Of a DNA stretch of 25,515 nt, positions 7,441-15,393 are shown piece by piece. The DNA lies in the NCBI GenBank assembly GCA_937906485.1, contig CALCYB010000190.1:1-25515 (forward strand), given 5' to 3'. Made by a program: the position numbers and the translations under genes. The notes below the pieces were generated by a model. It searched no databases, had not been told where the DNA came from, and was given only the letters and a program-made list of their open reading frames with translations. Within the stretch, counting starts at the first letter, position 1, and each line of letters opens with the position of its first letter. Origin of the DNA: an uncultured Rikenellaceae bacterium. GTDB lineage: Bacteria > Bacteroidota > Bacteroidia > Bacteroidales > UBA932.

Positions 7441-8400
7441 ATGTACGATCAACTTGCATCTTTGGATGCCATCCGGATCAACTTCAATGAAGCTGGTATC
7501 AATACCATCAATATTGTATTGGCATTCATCATGTTCGGTGTTGCTCTGGGTATCCGTCCGCGCATGTTCAAGGAAGTCTTCAGCAAACCGAAATCCATCA
7601 TCACCGGCCTTTGCCTGCAATGGATCGGTCTGCCGGCCATCACCTTCCTACTGATCCTGCTGCTGTACCGTTGGATTACCCCGATGATTGCTTTGGGCAT
7701 GATTCTCGTAGCCTCTTGCCCAGGCGGCAACATCTCCAACTTCATGTCCGCCTTCTCAAAAGGCAATACCGAACTGTCCGTCAGCATGACTGCTGTCAGC
7801 ACATGTACCGCCACGTTCATCACCCCCATCAACTTTGCGTTCTGGGGAAAAATGTACATGAACCTGCTGGACCGCAAATCGGCGATTGAAATTCCGGAAC
7901 TGGCCATTTCCTTCTGGCCGATGTTCTGGCAAGTACTGATCCTGCTGGGTATTCCGATTATTTTAGGAATACTGTTCACCCATTACTGTCCGAAGTGGGC
8001 GGAGAAACTCAAAAAACCGATGCAGGTGACCTCACTGCTCTTCTTTCTGGCAATGGTCATCATCTCGTTCTCCCAAAACTTCACCTTGTTCATCCAGCAC
8101 ATTTGGTACGTCTTTTTCATCGTACTACTGCACAATGCTTTAGCTTTGTCGCTGGGATATGGGGGAGCCTCATTGATGAAACTGCCACAAGTTGACCGCC
8201 GCTCCTTGACCATCGAAGTCGGTATCCAGAATTCCGGTCTGGGGCTGGTGCTGTTGTTCAACCCGAACATCTTCCCGCAAGAAGGCATCGGAGGCATGCT
8301 GTTCATCACCGCATGGTGGGGGATCTGGCACATCCTCTCCGGCCTGACAATAGCTACCCTTTTCCGACGCAAACCCCTACCTGCTCATGATGTCGCATAA
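7441..8400 (+). CDS. Bile acid:sodium symporter (BASS) family transporter
   Basis: A 319-residue polytopic inner-membrane protein, close to the usual length for 9-10 TM BASS transporters. Hydrophobic segments run through almost the whole chain. CPGGNISN at 93-100 and EVGIQNSGL at 259-267 are the two crossover/sodium-site motifs of the SBF family. Family members take up bile acids or other organic anions such as pantoate or pyruvate with sodium; the substrate here cannot be read from sequence. Its 3' end overlaps the acyltransferase start by 14 bp, which points to translational coupling. Confidence 0.92.
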   Translation: MYDQLASLDAIRINFNEAGINTINIVLAFIMFGVALGIRPRMFKEVFSKPKSIITGLCLQWIGLPAITFLLILLLYRWITPMIALGMILVASCPGGNISNFMSAFSKGNTELSVSMTAVSTCTATFITPINFAFWGKMYMNLLDRKSAIEIPELAISFWPMFWQVLILLGIPIILGILFTHYCPKWAEKLKKPMQVTSLLFFLAMVIISFSQNFTLFIQHIWYVFFIVLLHNALALSLGYGGASLMKLPQVDRRSLTIEVGIQNSGLGLVLLFNPNIFPQEGIGGMLFITAWWGIWHILSGLTIATLFRRKPLPAHDVA

Positions 8401-9739
8401 GAAGAAGATCCAAAAGAAGAAAAAGATCCAGGACGAGAACAAGGTCTACAAGTTCCTGCGCAATTACGTGGACTGGTCCTTGTTGCATGCCTACCGGGAT
8501 ATTGAATACAACGGGCTGGAAAAAATCCCTCAAGATGCAGCCGTCATCTATGCTCCCAATCACAGCAATGCCCTGATGGATGCGCTTGTGGTGCTGGCCA
8601 TCGACAAAAGCCGAAAGGTCTTTGTGGCTCGTGCCGATATTTTCAAGAACCCATTCCTTGCCAAGATCCTGACCTTTCTGAAGATCATGCCGATCATGCG
8701 CATCCGGGACGGTGTGGATGAGGTCAAGAAAAACCAGGAGATCATCGACAAAAGCGTGGATGTGCTCCGGGATGGCATTCCTTTCTGCATCCTGCCGGAA
8801 GGCACTCATCGGGCACAACACTCCCTGCTGCCCATCTCCAAAGGCATTTTCCGCATCGCCCTGCAAGCGCAAGAGCTGATAACGGACAACCGGGACGTCT
8901 GTATTGTGCCTATCGGCATCGAATACGGCAACTATTTCCGCTATCGTTCGACGGTACGCGTCCAGATCGGAGACCCCATCAACATCCGCCAATACTGCAA
9001 CGAACACGCTGACCTGCAAACACCGGAAATCATCAACGGGTTGCGTGCCCGACTGACCCGGGCCATGCAGGAACTGATTCTGTACCTACCGGCAGATGAA
9101 CACTACGCTGCCTCTTATGAACTCATTGCCATGGCTGCCGAAAGGACAAGCCGGGCACTGCATCAACAAGACAAAAGCCTCAGCACACTGGAACTCCGGT
9201 TCCGGGCCAACCGCCAAACCGCGGCAGCCATTGCCCGCCTGCGTGAAACACAAGCTGCAGAAGAGCTGTTGCAGCAATGTGACCAGATCCACCAGATGCG
9301 TGTGAGCGAAGGCATCAGCCTGGCCAGCACCGTTCCGGCACATCCCTGGCGGAAACGGGGGTGGAATTACCTGGCCTGCCTGCTGACTGCCCCTTACCTG
9401 TGCGCCTGCCTGCTGGCAATCGCACCGATAGCCGGTATCGGCAAAATGTTGTTCCGCATCATGAAGGACGAAGCCTTCCGCAACTCGGTCCGTTTTGTCC
9501 TGCAACTGGTACTCTGGCCCATCCTTATGCTGATTTACGGCATTGTACTCTATTGTGCGCTGCCGTGGGTATGGGCATCCTTAATTTTTGTAGCCCTGAC
9601 CCCCGCCCCCATTTTTGCCCAAGACTTTTTCCGCAATCTCCGTCTGTTCTGGTCCGACCTGAAACTGACTGGAAACCGTCCGCTACGGGAGCGCATCAAG
9701 CAAGCCAAAGCACGCTACTTCGAACTCATACAACCCTAA
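8387..9739 (+). CDS. PlsC-like glycerolipid acyltransferase with C-terminal membrane region
   Basis: A 450-residue protein with an N-terminal PlsC/LPLAT domain that transfers acyl chains to lysophospholipid-type acceptors at the inner membrane. The catalytic His-Asp motif is NHSNALMD (H59, D65), i.e. five residues between His and Asp instead of the usual four. The third block is LPEGTH with LLPISKG downstream, followed by CIVPIGIEYGN. Residues about 335-420 hold three hydrophobic stretches, giving a membrane anchor not found in minimal PlsC (about 240 residues). The very basic N-terminus (KKKIQKKKKIQ) may touch lipid head groups. It overlaps the transporter gene and lies 10 bp before the Omp85-like gene. 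The exact acceptor is unknown. Confidence 0.85.
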   Translation: MMSHKKKIQKKKKIQDENKVYKFLRNYVDWSLLHAYRDIEYNGLEKIPQDAAVIYAPNHSNALMDALVVLAIDKSRKVFVARADIFKNPFLAKILTFLKIMPIMRIRDGVDEVKKNQEIIDKSVDVLRDGIPFCILPEGTHRAQHSLLPISKGIFRIALQAQELITDNRDVCIVPIGIEYGNYFRYRSTVRVQIGDPINIRQYCNEHADLQTPEIINGLRARLTRAMQELILYLPADEHYAASYELIAMAAERTSRALHQQDKSLSTLELRFRANRQTAAAIARLRETQAAEELLQQCDQIHQMRVSEGISLASTVPAHPWRKRGWNYLACLLTAPYLCACLLAIAPIAGIGKMLFRIMKDEAFRNSVRFVLQLVLWPILMLIYGIVLYCALPWVWASLIFVALTPAPIFAQDFFRNLRLFWSDLKLTGNRPLRERIKQAKARYFELIQP

Positions 9740-9749
9740 TCTTACGACT

Positions 9750-11027
9750 ATGAAAAAAGTACTTGGCATTGTCCTGCTGACAACCTTGTTGATCAACGGA
9801 AATGCCTTCGCTCAGGAAATCATCAAGAAAGGCATCAACTTCGGTCCCCTACCTGTGGTCGCCTTCGATGCTGACAAAGGTTTTCAGTACGGTGCGCTGT
9901 TGAACATCTACAACTTCAGCGACGGCTCCTACTACCCCGACTACAAGTCAAAATGGTACATGGAAGCTTCCTTCTACACCAAAGGCACCCAATTCTATAC
10001 GCTGACCTATGATAGCAAGCACTTGATTCCGGGTATCCGTACTTCCTTGGCCGCCACCCTGATGGTTGACAAAGCCCTGGACTTCTACGGATTCAATGGC
10101 TATCAGGCATACTACGACCCGAGCCTGCCCAGCATGTTCTACCGGATGGAGCGGCTGACCCCGATTGTCAAAGCGGATTTCATCGGCAACCTCTATGACA
10201 ACAAACTGTTCTGGGAGGCCGGATACTATTTCTCCTACACCAGGACCCAACGTTCGGATACGGAGATCCCCACCTTGTTTGATGATTACGTCAACTGGGG
10301 CATCATTCCAGAAGACCAGGCAAAAGGCGGAACCAGCAGCGTACTTCGCCTCGGCTTCGTGTACGATACACGCGACCGGGAAGGAGCTCCGACCCGAGGC
10401 ATCTGGGCCGAAGCCCATACCATGTTGTCCCCTTCTTTTCTGGGTTCCACACATCCCTATTACCGTTACGCCCTGACCTTCCGCCAATACATTCCACTGA
10501 TTGCGGAACAACTCGTTCTGGCTTACCGCTTGAACTACCAGGGAACCATCGGAAACCATGCTCCGTTCTACGTGCTGCCCTACCTGGATGTCTTCGGAGA
10601 AGGTTTCAACCGGGATGCCGTCGGTGGATACCGGACGGTACGGGGGATGATGCGCAACCGCATCCAAGGGTTGGATGTAGCCTTTTTCAATGCAGAGGTG
10701 CGTTGGCGCTTTGTGGACTTCCAATTGTGGAACCAGAATATCGCCTTCGGTCTGAATGTCTTCTGCGACGGAGGAATGACGATACGCGATTATGACATGA
10801 GTTACCGCGCTGTCGACGCAAACGGCCAACCGACCGAACTGTATCGTGCCTCCTACGAGGCGTACCGCGCATTGGGCAGCAGCCAGGACCACCTGCACCT
10901 GACCGGTGGTGCGGGATTACGGTTCATCATGAACCAGAATTTCATCGTTGCATTCGAATACGGAAAGGCATTTGACCGACAAGACGGAAAAGGAAGTTTC
11001 TACATCAATACCGGTTACTTGTTCTAA
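9750..11027 (+). CDS. BamA/TamA-like (Omp85) outer-membrane barrel without POTRA domains
   Basis: A 425-residue exported protein. Residues 1-21 form the signal peptide (cut near AFA-Q). The rest looks like a 16-strand barrel with the Omp85 hallmarks DTRD...PTRG at 206-217 and VRG at 297-299, and it ends in Phe. Only about 10-20 residues separate the signal peptide from the barrel, so there is no room for POTRA repeats. It is therefore not BamA itself but one of the short surface-antigen-type barrels common in Bacteroidota. The role is unknown; its position behind a lipid acyltransferase hints at envelope lipid work, but that is inference. Confidence 0.87.
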   Translation: MKKVLGIVLLTTLLINGNAFAQEIIKKGINFGPLPVVAFDADKGFQYGALLNIYNFSDGSYYPDYKSKWYMEASFYTKGTQFYTLTYDSKHLIPGIRTSLAATLMVDKALDFYGFNGYQAYYDPSLPSMFYRMERLTPIVKADFIGNLYDNKLFWEAGYYFSYTRTQRSDTEIPTLFDDYVNWGIIPEDQAKGGTSSVLRLGFVYDTRDREGAPTRGIWAEAHTMLSPSFLGSTHPYYRYALTFRQYIPLIAEQLVLAYRLNYQGTIGNHAPFYVLPYLDVFGEGFNRDAVGGYRTVRGMMRNRIQGLDVAFFNAEVRWRFVDFQLWNQNIAFGLNVFCDGGMTIRDYDMSYRAVDANGQPTELYRASYEAYRALGSSQDHLHLTGGAGLRFIMNQNFIVAFEYGKAFDRQDGKGSFYINTGYLF

Positions 11028-11082
11028 TTATAGGATGCTCAGGTTCTTCTAATTATAGAAGGTCCGGTCCCGAATTTCGGAG

Positions 11083-12153
11083 TCAGAACTGACGTTCGAT
11101 GGAGGCCTGGTGAATCAGGCGGAACAGGTTTCGCACAAACTGTTCTTCCAAGCCCATTTCTTTACCATGCCGGACGGCCTGGTTCTCAAGGGATTCCCAA
11201 CGATGCGGCTGCACCACCGGCAACTGGTATTCCCGTTTGAGTTCCCCAATCTGACCGGCAATGTCCATCCGTTGGGCCAAAATCCGCAACAATTCGCTGT
11301 CGAGGCGGTCTATCTGGGCCCGGTAGTCCTCCAGAACGGCCAGATGTTTGACGGAGGAAGAGCCCGACTTGCGCTGTTGCAATCCTCTGAGCAGCCGGGC
11401 CAGCTCAGAAGGAGTGATCTGTTGGGAAGCATCACTCAAAGCCTCTGCCGGATTCAAATGGCACTCGATCATCAATCCATCAAACCCGATATCCATGGCC
11501 TGTTGGGAAATCTCACGCACATACTTACGTTGTCCGGCAATATGACTGGGATCACAGAAGATGGGCAGGTTGGAAAACTCCCGCTGAATCCCGATCGGGA
11601 TCTGCCAGTAGGGCAGGTTGCGGTAGCGGGAAGGCTCACAAGTGGAAAAACCCCGATGGATCAGGCCGATCTTGCGCAAGCCGATAGCCACCAGACGTTC
11701 CACAGCGCCGAGCCATAAGGCCACTTCCTGGCTCATCGGATTCTTGATCAGCACCGGCATATCCGTACCCCGCAAGGCCTGTGCAATCTCCTGCACCAAA
11801 AAAGGATTGGTTGTTGTACGGGCACCAATCCAGACCGCATCCAGTCCGGCTTTCAAAACCGCTTCCACATGAGCGGCCGCCGCAACTTCGGTCATGACTT
11901 TCATCCCCGTTTCCTGACGGGCCTCTATCAGCCAGGGCAAGGCCTCTGCACCAAAACCGGCAAACGATTGGGGCGAGGTCCGCGGTTTCCAGGAACCGGC
12001 CCGGAATACCTCGACCCCCAAAGCGGATACCGCACGAGCGACCCTCAAGACCCCGTCACGGCTTTCCGCACTACAAGGTCCCGATATAACAGCAGGTCTT
12101 TCCCCCGAAGAGAAAAGACCCCACTCGTTCAATGGCAATAGAGACGAAATCAT
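11083..12153 (-). CDS. Bifunctional DAHP synthase / chorismate mutase
   Basis: A 356-residue two-domain shikimate-pathway enzyme. Residues 1 to about 260 are a type I-beta (KDO8P-synthase-like) DAHP synthase that condenses PEP and erythrose-4-phosphate. Diagnostic blocks are GPCSAES at 25-31, RAGSWKPRTSP at 51-61, the KNPM segment at 137-140 and CDPSH at 200-204. Residues about 270-356 are an AroQ-type chorismate mutase with IDRLDSELL at 281-289, R295 and K306. Fusion of these two activities is known in Bacteroidota and in some Bacillus species, where the mutase domain confers feedback control. The gene's ATG directly follows the frr stop codon with no spacer. Confidence 0.95.
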   Translation of the reverse strand: MISSLLPLNEWGLFSSGERPAVISGPCSAESRDGVLRVARAVSALGVEVFRAGSWKPRTSPQSFAGFGAEALPWLIEARQETGMKVMTEVAAAAHVEAVLKAGLDAVWIGARTTTNPFLVQEIAQALRGTDMPVLIKNPMSQEVALWLGAVERLVAIGLRKIGLIHRGFSTCEPSRYRNLPYWQIPIGIQREFSNLPIFCDPSHIAGQRKYVREISQQAMDIGFDGLMIECHLNPAEALSDASQQITPSELARLLRGLQQRKSGSSSVKHLAVLEDYRAQIDRLDSELLRILAQRMDIAGQIGELKREYQLPVVQPHRWESLENQAVRHGKEMGLEEQFVRNLFRLIHQASIERQF

Positions 12154-12717
12154 CTATACGGTCAGGATTTCTTTTTCCTTGGCAGCCAAAAGTTCGTCCA
12201 CTTTCTTATTGAATCCGTCCACATCTTTTTGGATCACACCTTCTGCATCCTTCACGAGATCTTCCGGCATGCCTTCTTTTTGGGCCTTCTTCAAGGCTTC
12301 GATACCGTCACGACGGGCATTGCGGATACTGATCTTGGCATTTTCACCCGCGGTACGGGACTTCTTGACCAATTCCTTACGGCGTTCTTCCGTCAACGGG
12401 GGAACGTTGATCCGAATCTGTTCACCGTTGTTTTGCGGAGTGAAACCCAGGTTAGCATCCATGATGGCTTTTTCAATCACCGGGATCAGGTTCTTTTCCC
12501 AGGGTTGGATCAACATGGTCTTTGCATCCGGCACATTGATGCTGGCCACTTGGTTCAACGGAGTCGGAGAGCCGTAGTAGTTGACCATTACTGAATTGAA
12601 TACGGAAGGATTGGCCTTGCCTGCACGGTAGGTCTTCAAGTCTTCTTCCAGGAACAAAACGGCACTTTCCATTTTTTCATTGGCCGCTTTGATGATTGAT
12701 TTGGATCTTTCTATCAT
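12154..12717 (-). CDS. frr: Ribosome recycling factor
   Basis: A 187-residue protein, the standard length. It splits post-termination ribosomes together with EF-G. Family blocks include the RAGKANPSVF segment, VNYYGSPTPLNQVASI, MLIQPWEKNLI, LGFTPQNNGEQIRINVPPLTEERRKELVK and the helical C-terminus. It lies 18 bp after pyrH, the usual partner order in bacteria, and directly before the DAHP synthase gene, with which it shares a TAG-ATG junction. Confidence 0.98.
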   Translation of the reverse strand: MIERSKSIIKAANEKMESAVLFLEEDLKTYRAGKANPSVFNSVMVNYYGSPTPLNQVASINVPDAKTMLIQPWEKNLIPVIEKAIMDANLGFTPQNNGEQIRINVPPLTEERRKELVKKSRTAGENAKISIRNARRDGIEALKKAQKEGMPEDLVKDAEGVIQKDVDGFNKKVDELLAAKEKEILTV

Positions 12718-12735
12718 AACAGGGTGATTTTAATT

Positions 12736-13449
12736 CTATTTGTCTGAAACCAAAGTTCCTACTTGTTCGCCTTGAATCAGGCGTGCAAGGTTGCCGGGAC
12801 GGTTCATATCGAAGACCACAATGTCCATACCGTTCTCCTGACAGAGCGCAAAGGCTGTGGCATCCATGATCTTCAAATGATCAGCCAACGCTTTGCCATA
12901 GGTCAGACGGTCGTATTTGGTGGCCGTCGGATCTTTTTCCGGATCAGCCGTATAGACACCATCCACACGAGTGCCCTTCAACAGCACCTGCGCCCCGATC
13001 TCACAAGCACGGAGGGCTGCAGCCGAGTCCGTCGTAAAGAAAGGATTACCGGTCCCCCCGGCAATGATGGCCACACCACCGTCTTCCATGAATTTAACCG
13101 CACGGTCACGTTCATAATAACGGGCCATCGGTTCCATCGGGGTGGAAGTGAAGACCTCTGCCGCTACACCGGCTGAACGGATTCCCATCGACAGGGCGAT
13201 GCTGTTGATGACCGTCGCCAGCATACCCATCTGATCTCCATGAACACGGTCAAAGCCCTTGCCGACCCCCGAAAGTCCTCGGAAAATATTACCACCACCG
13301 ATAACGATGGCCACTTGAACTCCCTGACGGGCCAATGCCGCTATCTGTTCGGCATACTCCGTCAATACTTCTTCATTAATGCCCCGGCCGGTACCACCGC
13401 CAAGGCTCTCTCCGCTAAGTTTGAGCAGGACTCTTTCGTATTTCATCAT
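12736..13449 (-). CDS. pyrH: UMP kinase PyrH
   Basis: The bacterial hexameric UMP kinase that phosphorylates UMP to UDP in pyrimidine synthesis. The 237-residue frame has KLSGESL near the N-terminus, IGGGNIFRG, the GGTGNPFFTTDSAAALRA block and the KGTRVDGVYTADP segment. The start was placed at the double ATG 13444-13449 (MMKYERVLLKLSGESL), matching family N-termini. The frame extends 13 codons further upstream, but that region contains the promoter -7 box. It is the first gene of pyrH-frr-aro, divergent from sdhC. Confidence 0.97.
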   Translation of the reverse strand: MMKYERVLLKLSGESLGGGTGRGINEEVLTEYAEQIAALARQGVQVAIVIGGGNIFRGLSGVGKGFDRVHGDQMGMLATVINSIALSMGIRSAGVAAEVFTSTPMEPMARYYERDRAVKFMEDGGVAIIAGGTGNPFFTTDSAAALRACEIGAQVLLKGTRVDGVYTADPEKDPTATKYDRLTYGKALADHLKIMDATAFALCQENGMDIVVFDMNRPGNLARLIQGEQVGTLVSDK

Positions 13450-13475
13450 GTGTGCAATTTTCATTTTGACGAAAA

Positions 13476-13483
13476 CAAAAGTA
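13476..13483 (-). promoter_or_regulatory. -7 element (TACTTTTG) for pyrH
   Basis: Minus-strand TACTTTTG fits TAnnTTTG and leaves a leader of about 20 nt to the double ATG. A partial -33 (GTTG) lies 20 bases upstream. It supports the downstream start choice for pyrH. Confidence 0.6.
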
Positions 13484-13515
13484 GTCAAATATTATGAAAA
13501 TCGCAACCAAGATTC

Positions 13516-13523
13516 TATCTTTG
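13516..13523 (+). promoter_or_regulatory. -7 element (TATCTTTG) for sdhC
   Basis: TATCTTTG fits TAnnTTTG, with a weak -33 TATG (13493-13496) at 19-bp spacing. The predicted leader is about 36 nt. It lies in the 115-bp region shared with the pyrH promoter. Confidence 0.55.
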
Positions 13524-13564
13524 CATCACGAATACCGATGAAACAAATTATTAACAAAAAAAAT

Positions 13565-14233
13565 ATGGCTAACATTTTCACATCTTCCATCGGGAAGAAG
13601 CTCATTATGAGCATCTCGGGTCTTTTCCTGGTTATTTTCTTGCTCCTTCACGCAGTGATCAATTCATTGTCACTCATCAGTGACGAAGCATTCCAAGCCG
13701 GCTGTGACTTTATGTCTTTGCCTATCATTACCGTAATGGTGCCGATTTTGGCCTTGGGTTTCATCATCCACATCATCTACGCATTCTACCTGTCTGCCAC
13801 CAACCTCAAAGCTCGTGGCACACAACGTTATGCAGTAGCACACAAAGGTGGAGCCAGTTCCTGGGCCTCCAAAAACATGCTCGTGCTCGGTATCATCGTG
13901 ATCGGTATCCTGGTATTCCACTTGACCCACTTCTGGGCAGACATGCAGCTTCTTCACTTCCAAGGCCAAGAACAAATGGATCCGAATTTCTTGATGGACA
14001 GAACATTTGGAAGTCTGATCGTTACCATCATCTACTTGATATGGTTTGCAGCTTTGTGGTTCCACTTGACCCACGGTTTCTGGAGCGCATTCCAAACCAT
14101 CGGTATGAACAACAACATCTGGATCAAACGTCTGAAAGTACTTGCCTACATTTTCGCAACTGTTATCTGCGGTTTGTTTGCAGCCGTTGCGATTGCAGCC
14201 TATGTTCGCGTAAACTTCTGCAGCTGCTGCTAA
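13565..14233 (+). CDS. sdhC: Succinate dehydrogenase/fumarate reductase cytochrome b subunit (b558 family)
   Basis: A 222-residue membrane anchor of complex II with five hydrophobic segments. It would hold heme b and pass electrons between the quinone pool and the SdhA/SdhB catalytic subunits. Candidate heme-ligand histidines are H29 (FLLLHAVIN), H69 (GFIIHIIYAF), H119/H122 (FHLTHFW) and H167/H170 (WFHLTHGFW), consistent with the di-heme b558 class. The ATG giving MANIFTSSIGKK was chosen; the longer frame runs through the promoter. The chain ends FCSCC, an unusual cysteine cluster. sdhA and sdhB normally follow directly in Bacteroidota, but here the next gene is opposing hemW, which overlaps by 4 bp. 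Confidence 0.92.
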   Translation: MANIFTSSIGKKLIMSISGLFLVIFLLLHAVINSLSLISDEAFQAGCDFMSLPIITVMVPILALGFIIHIIYAFYLSATNLKARGTQRYAVAHKGGASSWASKNMLVLGIIVIGILVFHLTHFWADMQLLHFQGQEQMDPNFLMDRTFGSLIVTIIYLIWFAALWFHLTHGFWSAFQTIGMNNNIWIKRLKVLAYIFATVICGLFAAVAIAAYVRVNFCSCC

Positions 14234-15381
14234 TCCAACATCAGTTCACAGATAATGCCGTCGGAAACGAAGAGTTTTTCCGACGGTATTTTTATTTGTC
14301 CTGTTGAAGACTTGACCAGCAAGCCCTCCGACAGGAGACGATCCAGATCTGCAGCAACACGACCCAGCAACTCCTGATCCAGGTCGGACAAGGCCAACCC
14401 GTCGCTCTGGCGCAACCCCAACATCCATTGCTCGTTGAACACATCTTCCCTTGTAAGGACTTCCTGACCGGCGCCTTTACCTGCCGCATACGCTGTCAAG
14501 TCAGCAGGGTTCCAGAAGCGGATCTTTCCATCAAAAGAATGGGCAGCAGGTCCGAGCCCCAAATACGGGACCCGCTTCCAATAGGAACGGTTATGACGGG
14601 ACTCATAACCGGGTCTGGCAAAATTGGAAATCTCATACTGATGATAACCGGAGCGGCTTAAAACCGACTGCAACAAAGCATATTCTTCGGCTGCCGTTTC
14701 GGCATCCAGCTCAACAGCCTTACCACTGCGCACCCACCTTTCCAGCGTACTCCCGGGTTCGATGCTCAACTGATAGGAAGAAATGTGTTCCGGATTCAGT
14801 CCGACCATTTTCTCCAGGTCCTCGCCCCACAAACGTCTGCGCTCCTGACTGGAGTGCAGATCATTCACCGTATCCAGACAGTAGCCGAAAATCAGGTCCA
14901 GGCTGATGTTCCCGAATCCGGCCTGACGCAGGAAGCCGTAAGCGGCTTGGGCTTGCCGGGCATCATGACGACGGCCCATCCACTTCAGCGTCCGGTCCTG
15001 AAAGGACTGAACGCCCATACTGACTCTGGAAATGCCACAACGGCGCCAGGCAAAGGCCTTCTCCAAGGTCACATCATCCGGATTGACCTCCAGGGTCACT
15101 TCCTCCAGATCCGCCAATGTCCGCCCATAGGGAGCAAGGTAAATCCGCTGGACGGTGGACAACACCTGCTCCAACTCACTGATGGACAATAAAGACGGAG
15201 TCCCTCCCCCAAAATACAGGGTGGTAGGAGGAACTCCGTTAAAAAAATTGGCCCGCTGCTGCATTTCAGCCATCAAGGCTTCCAGGTACTTTCCTTTACG
15301 GCTCAACTGCGTAATGGAGTAGAAATCACAATACGTACAGAAGGACGCACAAAAAGGAACATGTATGTAAATGCCGGCCAA
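14230..15381 (-). CDS. hemW: Radical SAM heme chaperone HemW (coproporphyrinogen III oxidase-like)
   Basis: A 383-residue radical SAM protein. C11, C15 and C18 (CxxxCxxC) would bind the [4Fe-4S] cluster that cleaves SAM; GGGTPS at 58-63 and the EVNPDD and SMGVQSF blocks follow. It starts MAGIYIHVPFC, and the CxxxCxxC is not followed by the extra cysteine found in true HemN oxidases, so the heme-chaperone assignment is preferred. The start codon is TTG (a stop lies just upstream in frame), 12 bp after the stop of the coiled-coil gene, so the two are probably one operon. Its 3' end overlaps sdhC and contains the sdhC terminator. Confidence 0.93.
   Translation of the reverse strand: MAGIYIHVPFCASFCTYCDFYSITQLSRKGKYLEALMAEMQQRANFFNGVPPTTLYFGGGTPSLLSISELEQVLSTVQRIYLAPYGRTLADLEEVTLEVNPDDVTLEKAFAWRRCGISRVSMGVQSFQDRTLKWMGRRHDARQAQAAYGFLRQAGFGNISLDLIFGYCLDTVNDLHSSQERRRLWGEDLEKMVGLNPEHISSYQLSIEPGSTLERWVRSGKAVELDAETAAEEYALLQSVLSRSGYHQYEISNFARPGYESRHNRSYWKRVPYLGLGPAAHSFDGKIRFWNPADLTAYAAGKGAGQEVLTREDVFNEQWMLGLRQSDGLALSDLDQELLGRVAADLDRLLSEGLLVKSSTGQIKIPSEKLFVSDGIICELMLD
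14254..14296 (+). terminator. Intrinsic terminator of sdhC inside the hemW 3' end
   Basis: A perfect 10-bp stem (CCGTCGGAAA 14258-14267 with TTTCCGACGG 14277-14286) extends to about 14 pairs counting a G-T and three A-T pairs. It has a 9-nt loop and is followed by TTTATTT on the plus strand, 20 bp after the sdhC stop. The same bases encode hemW residues near its C-terminus on the minus strand. Confidence 0.8.
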
Positions 15382-15393
15382 AACAGCTCAGAT

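Noticed and set aside
11022..11058. 12-bp direct repeat TTCTAATTATAG (11022-11033 and 11047-11058) after the Omp85-like gene
   Set aside because: A single duplicated A/T-rich 12-mer spanning a stop codon; no stem strong enough for a terminator and no sign of an attachment site.
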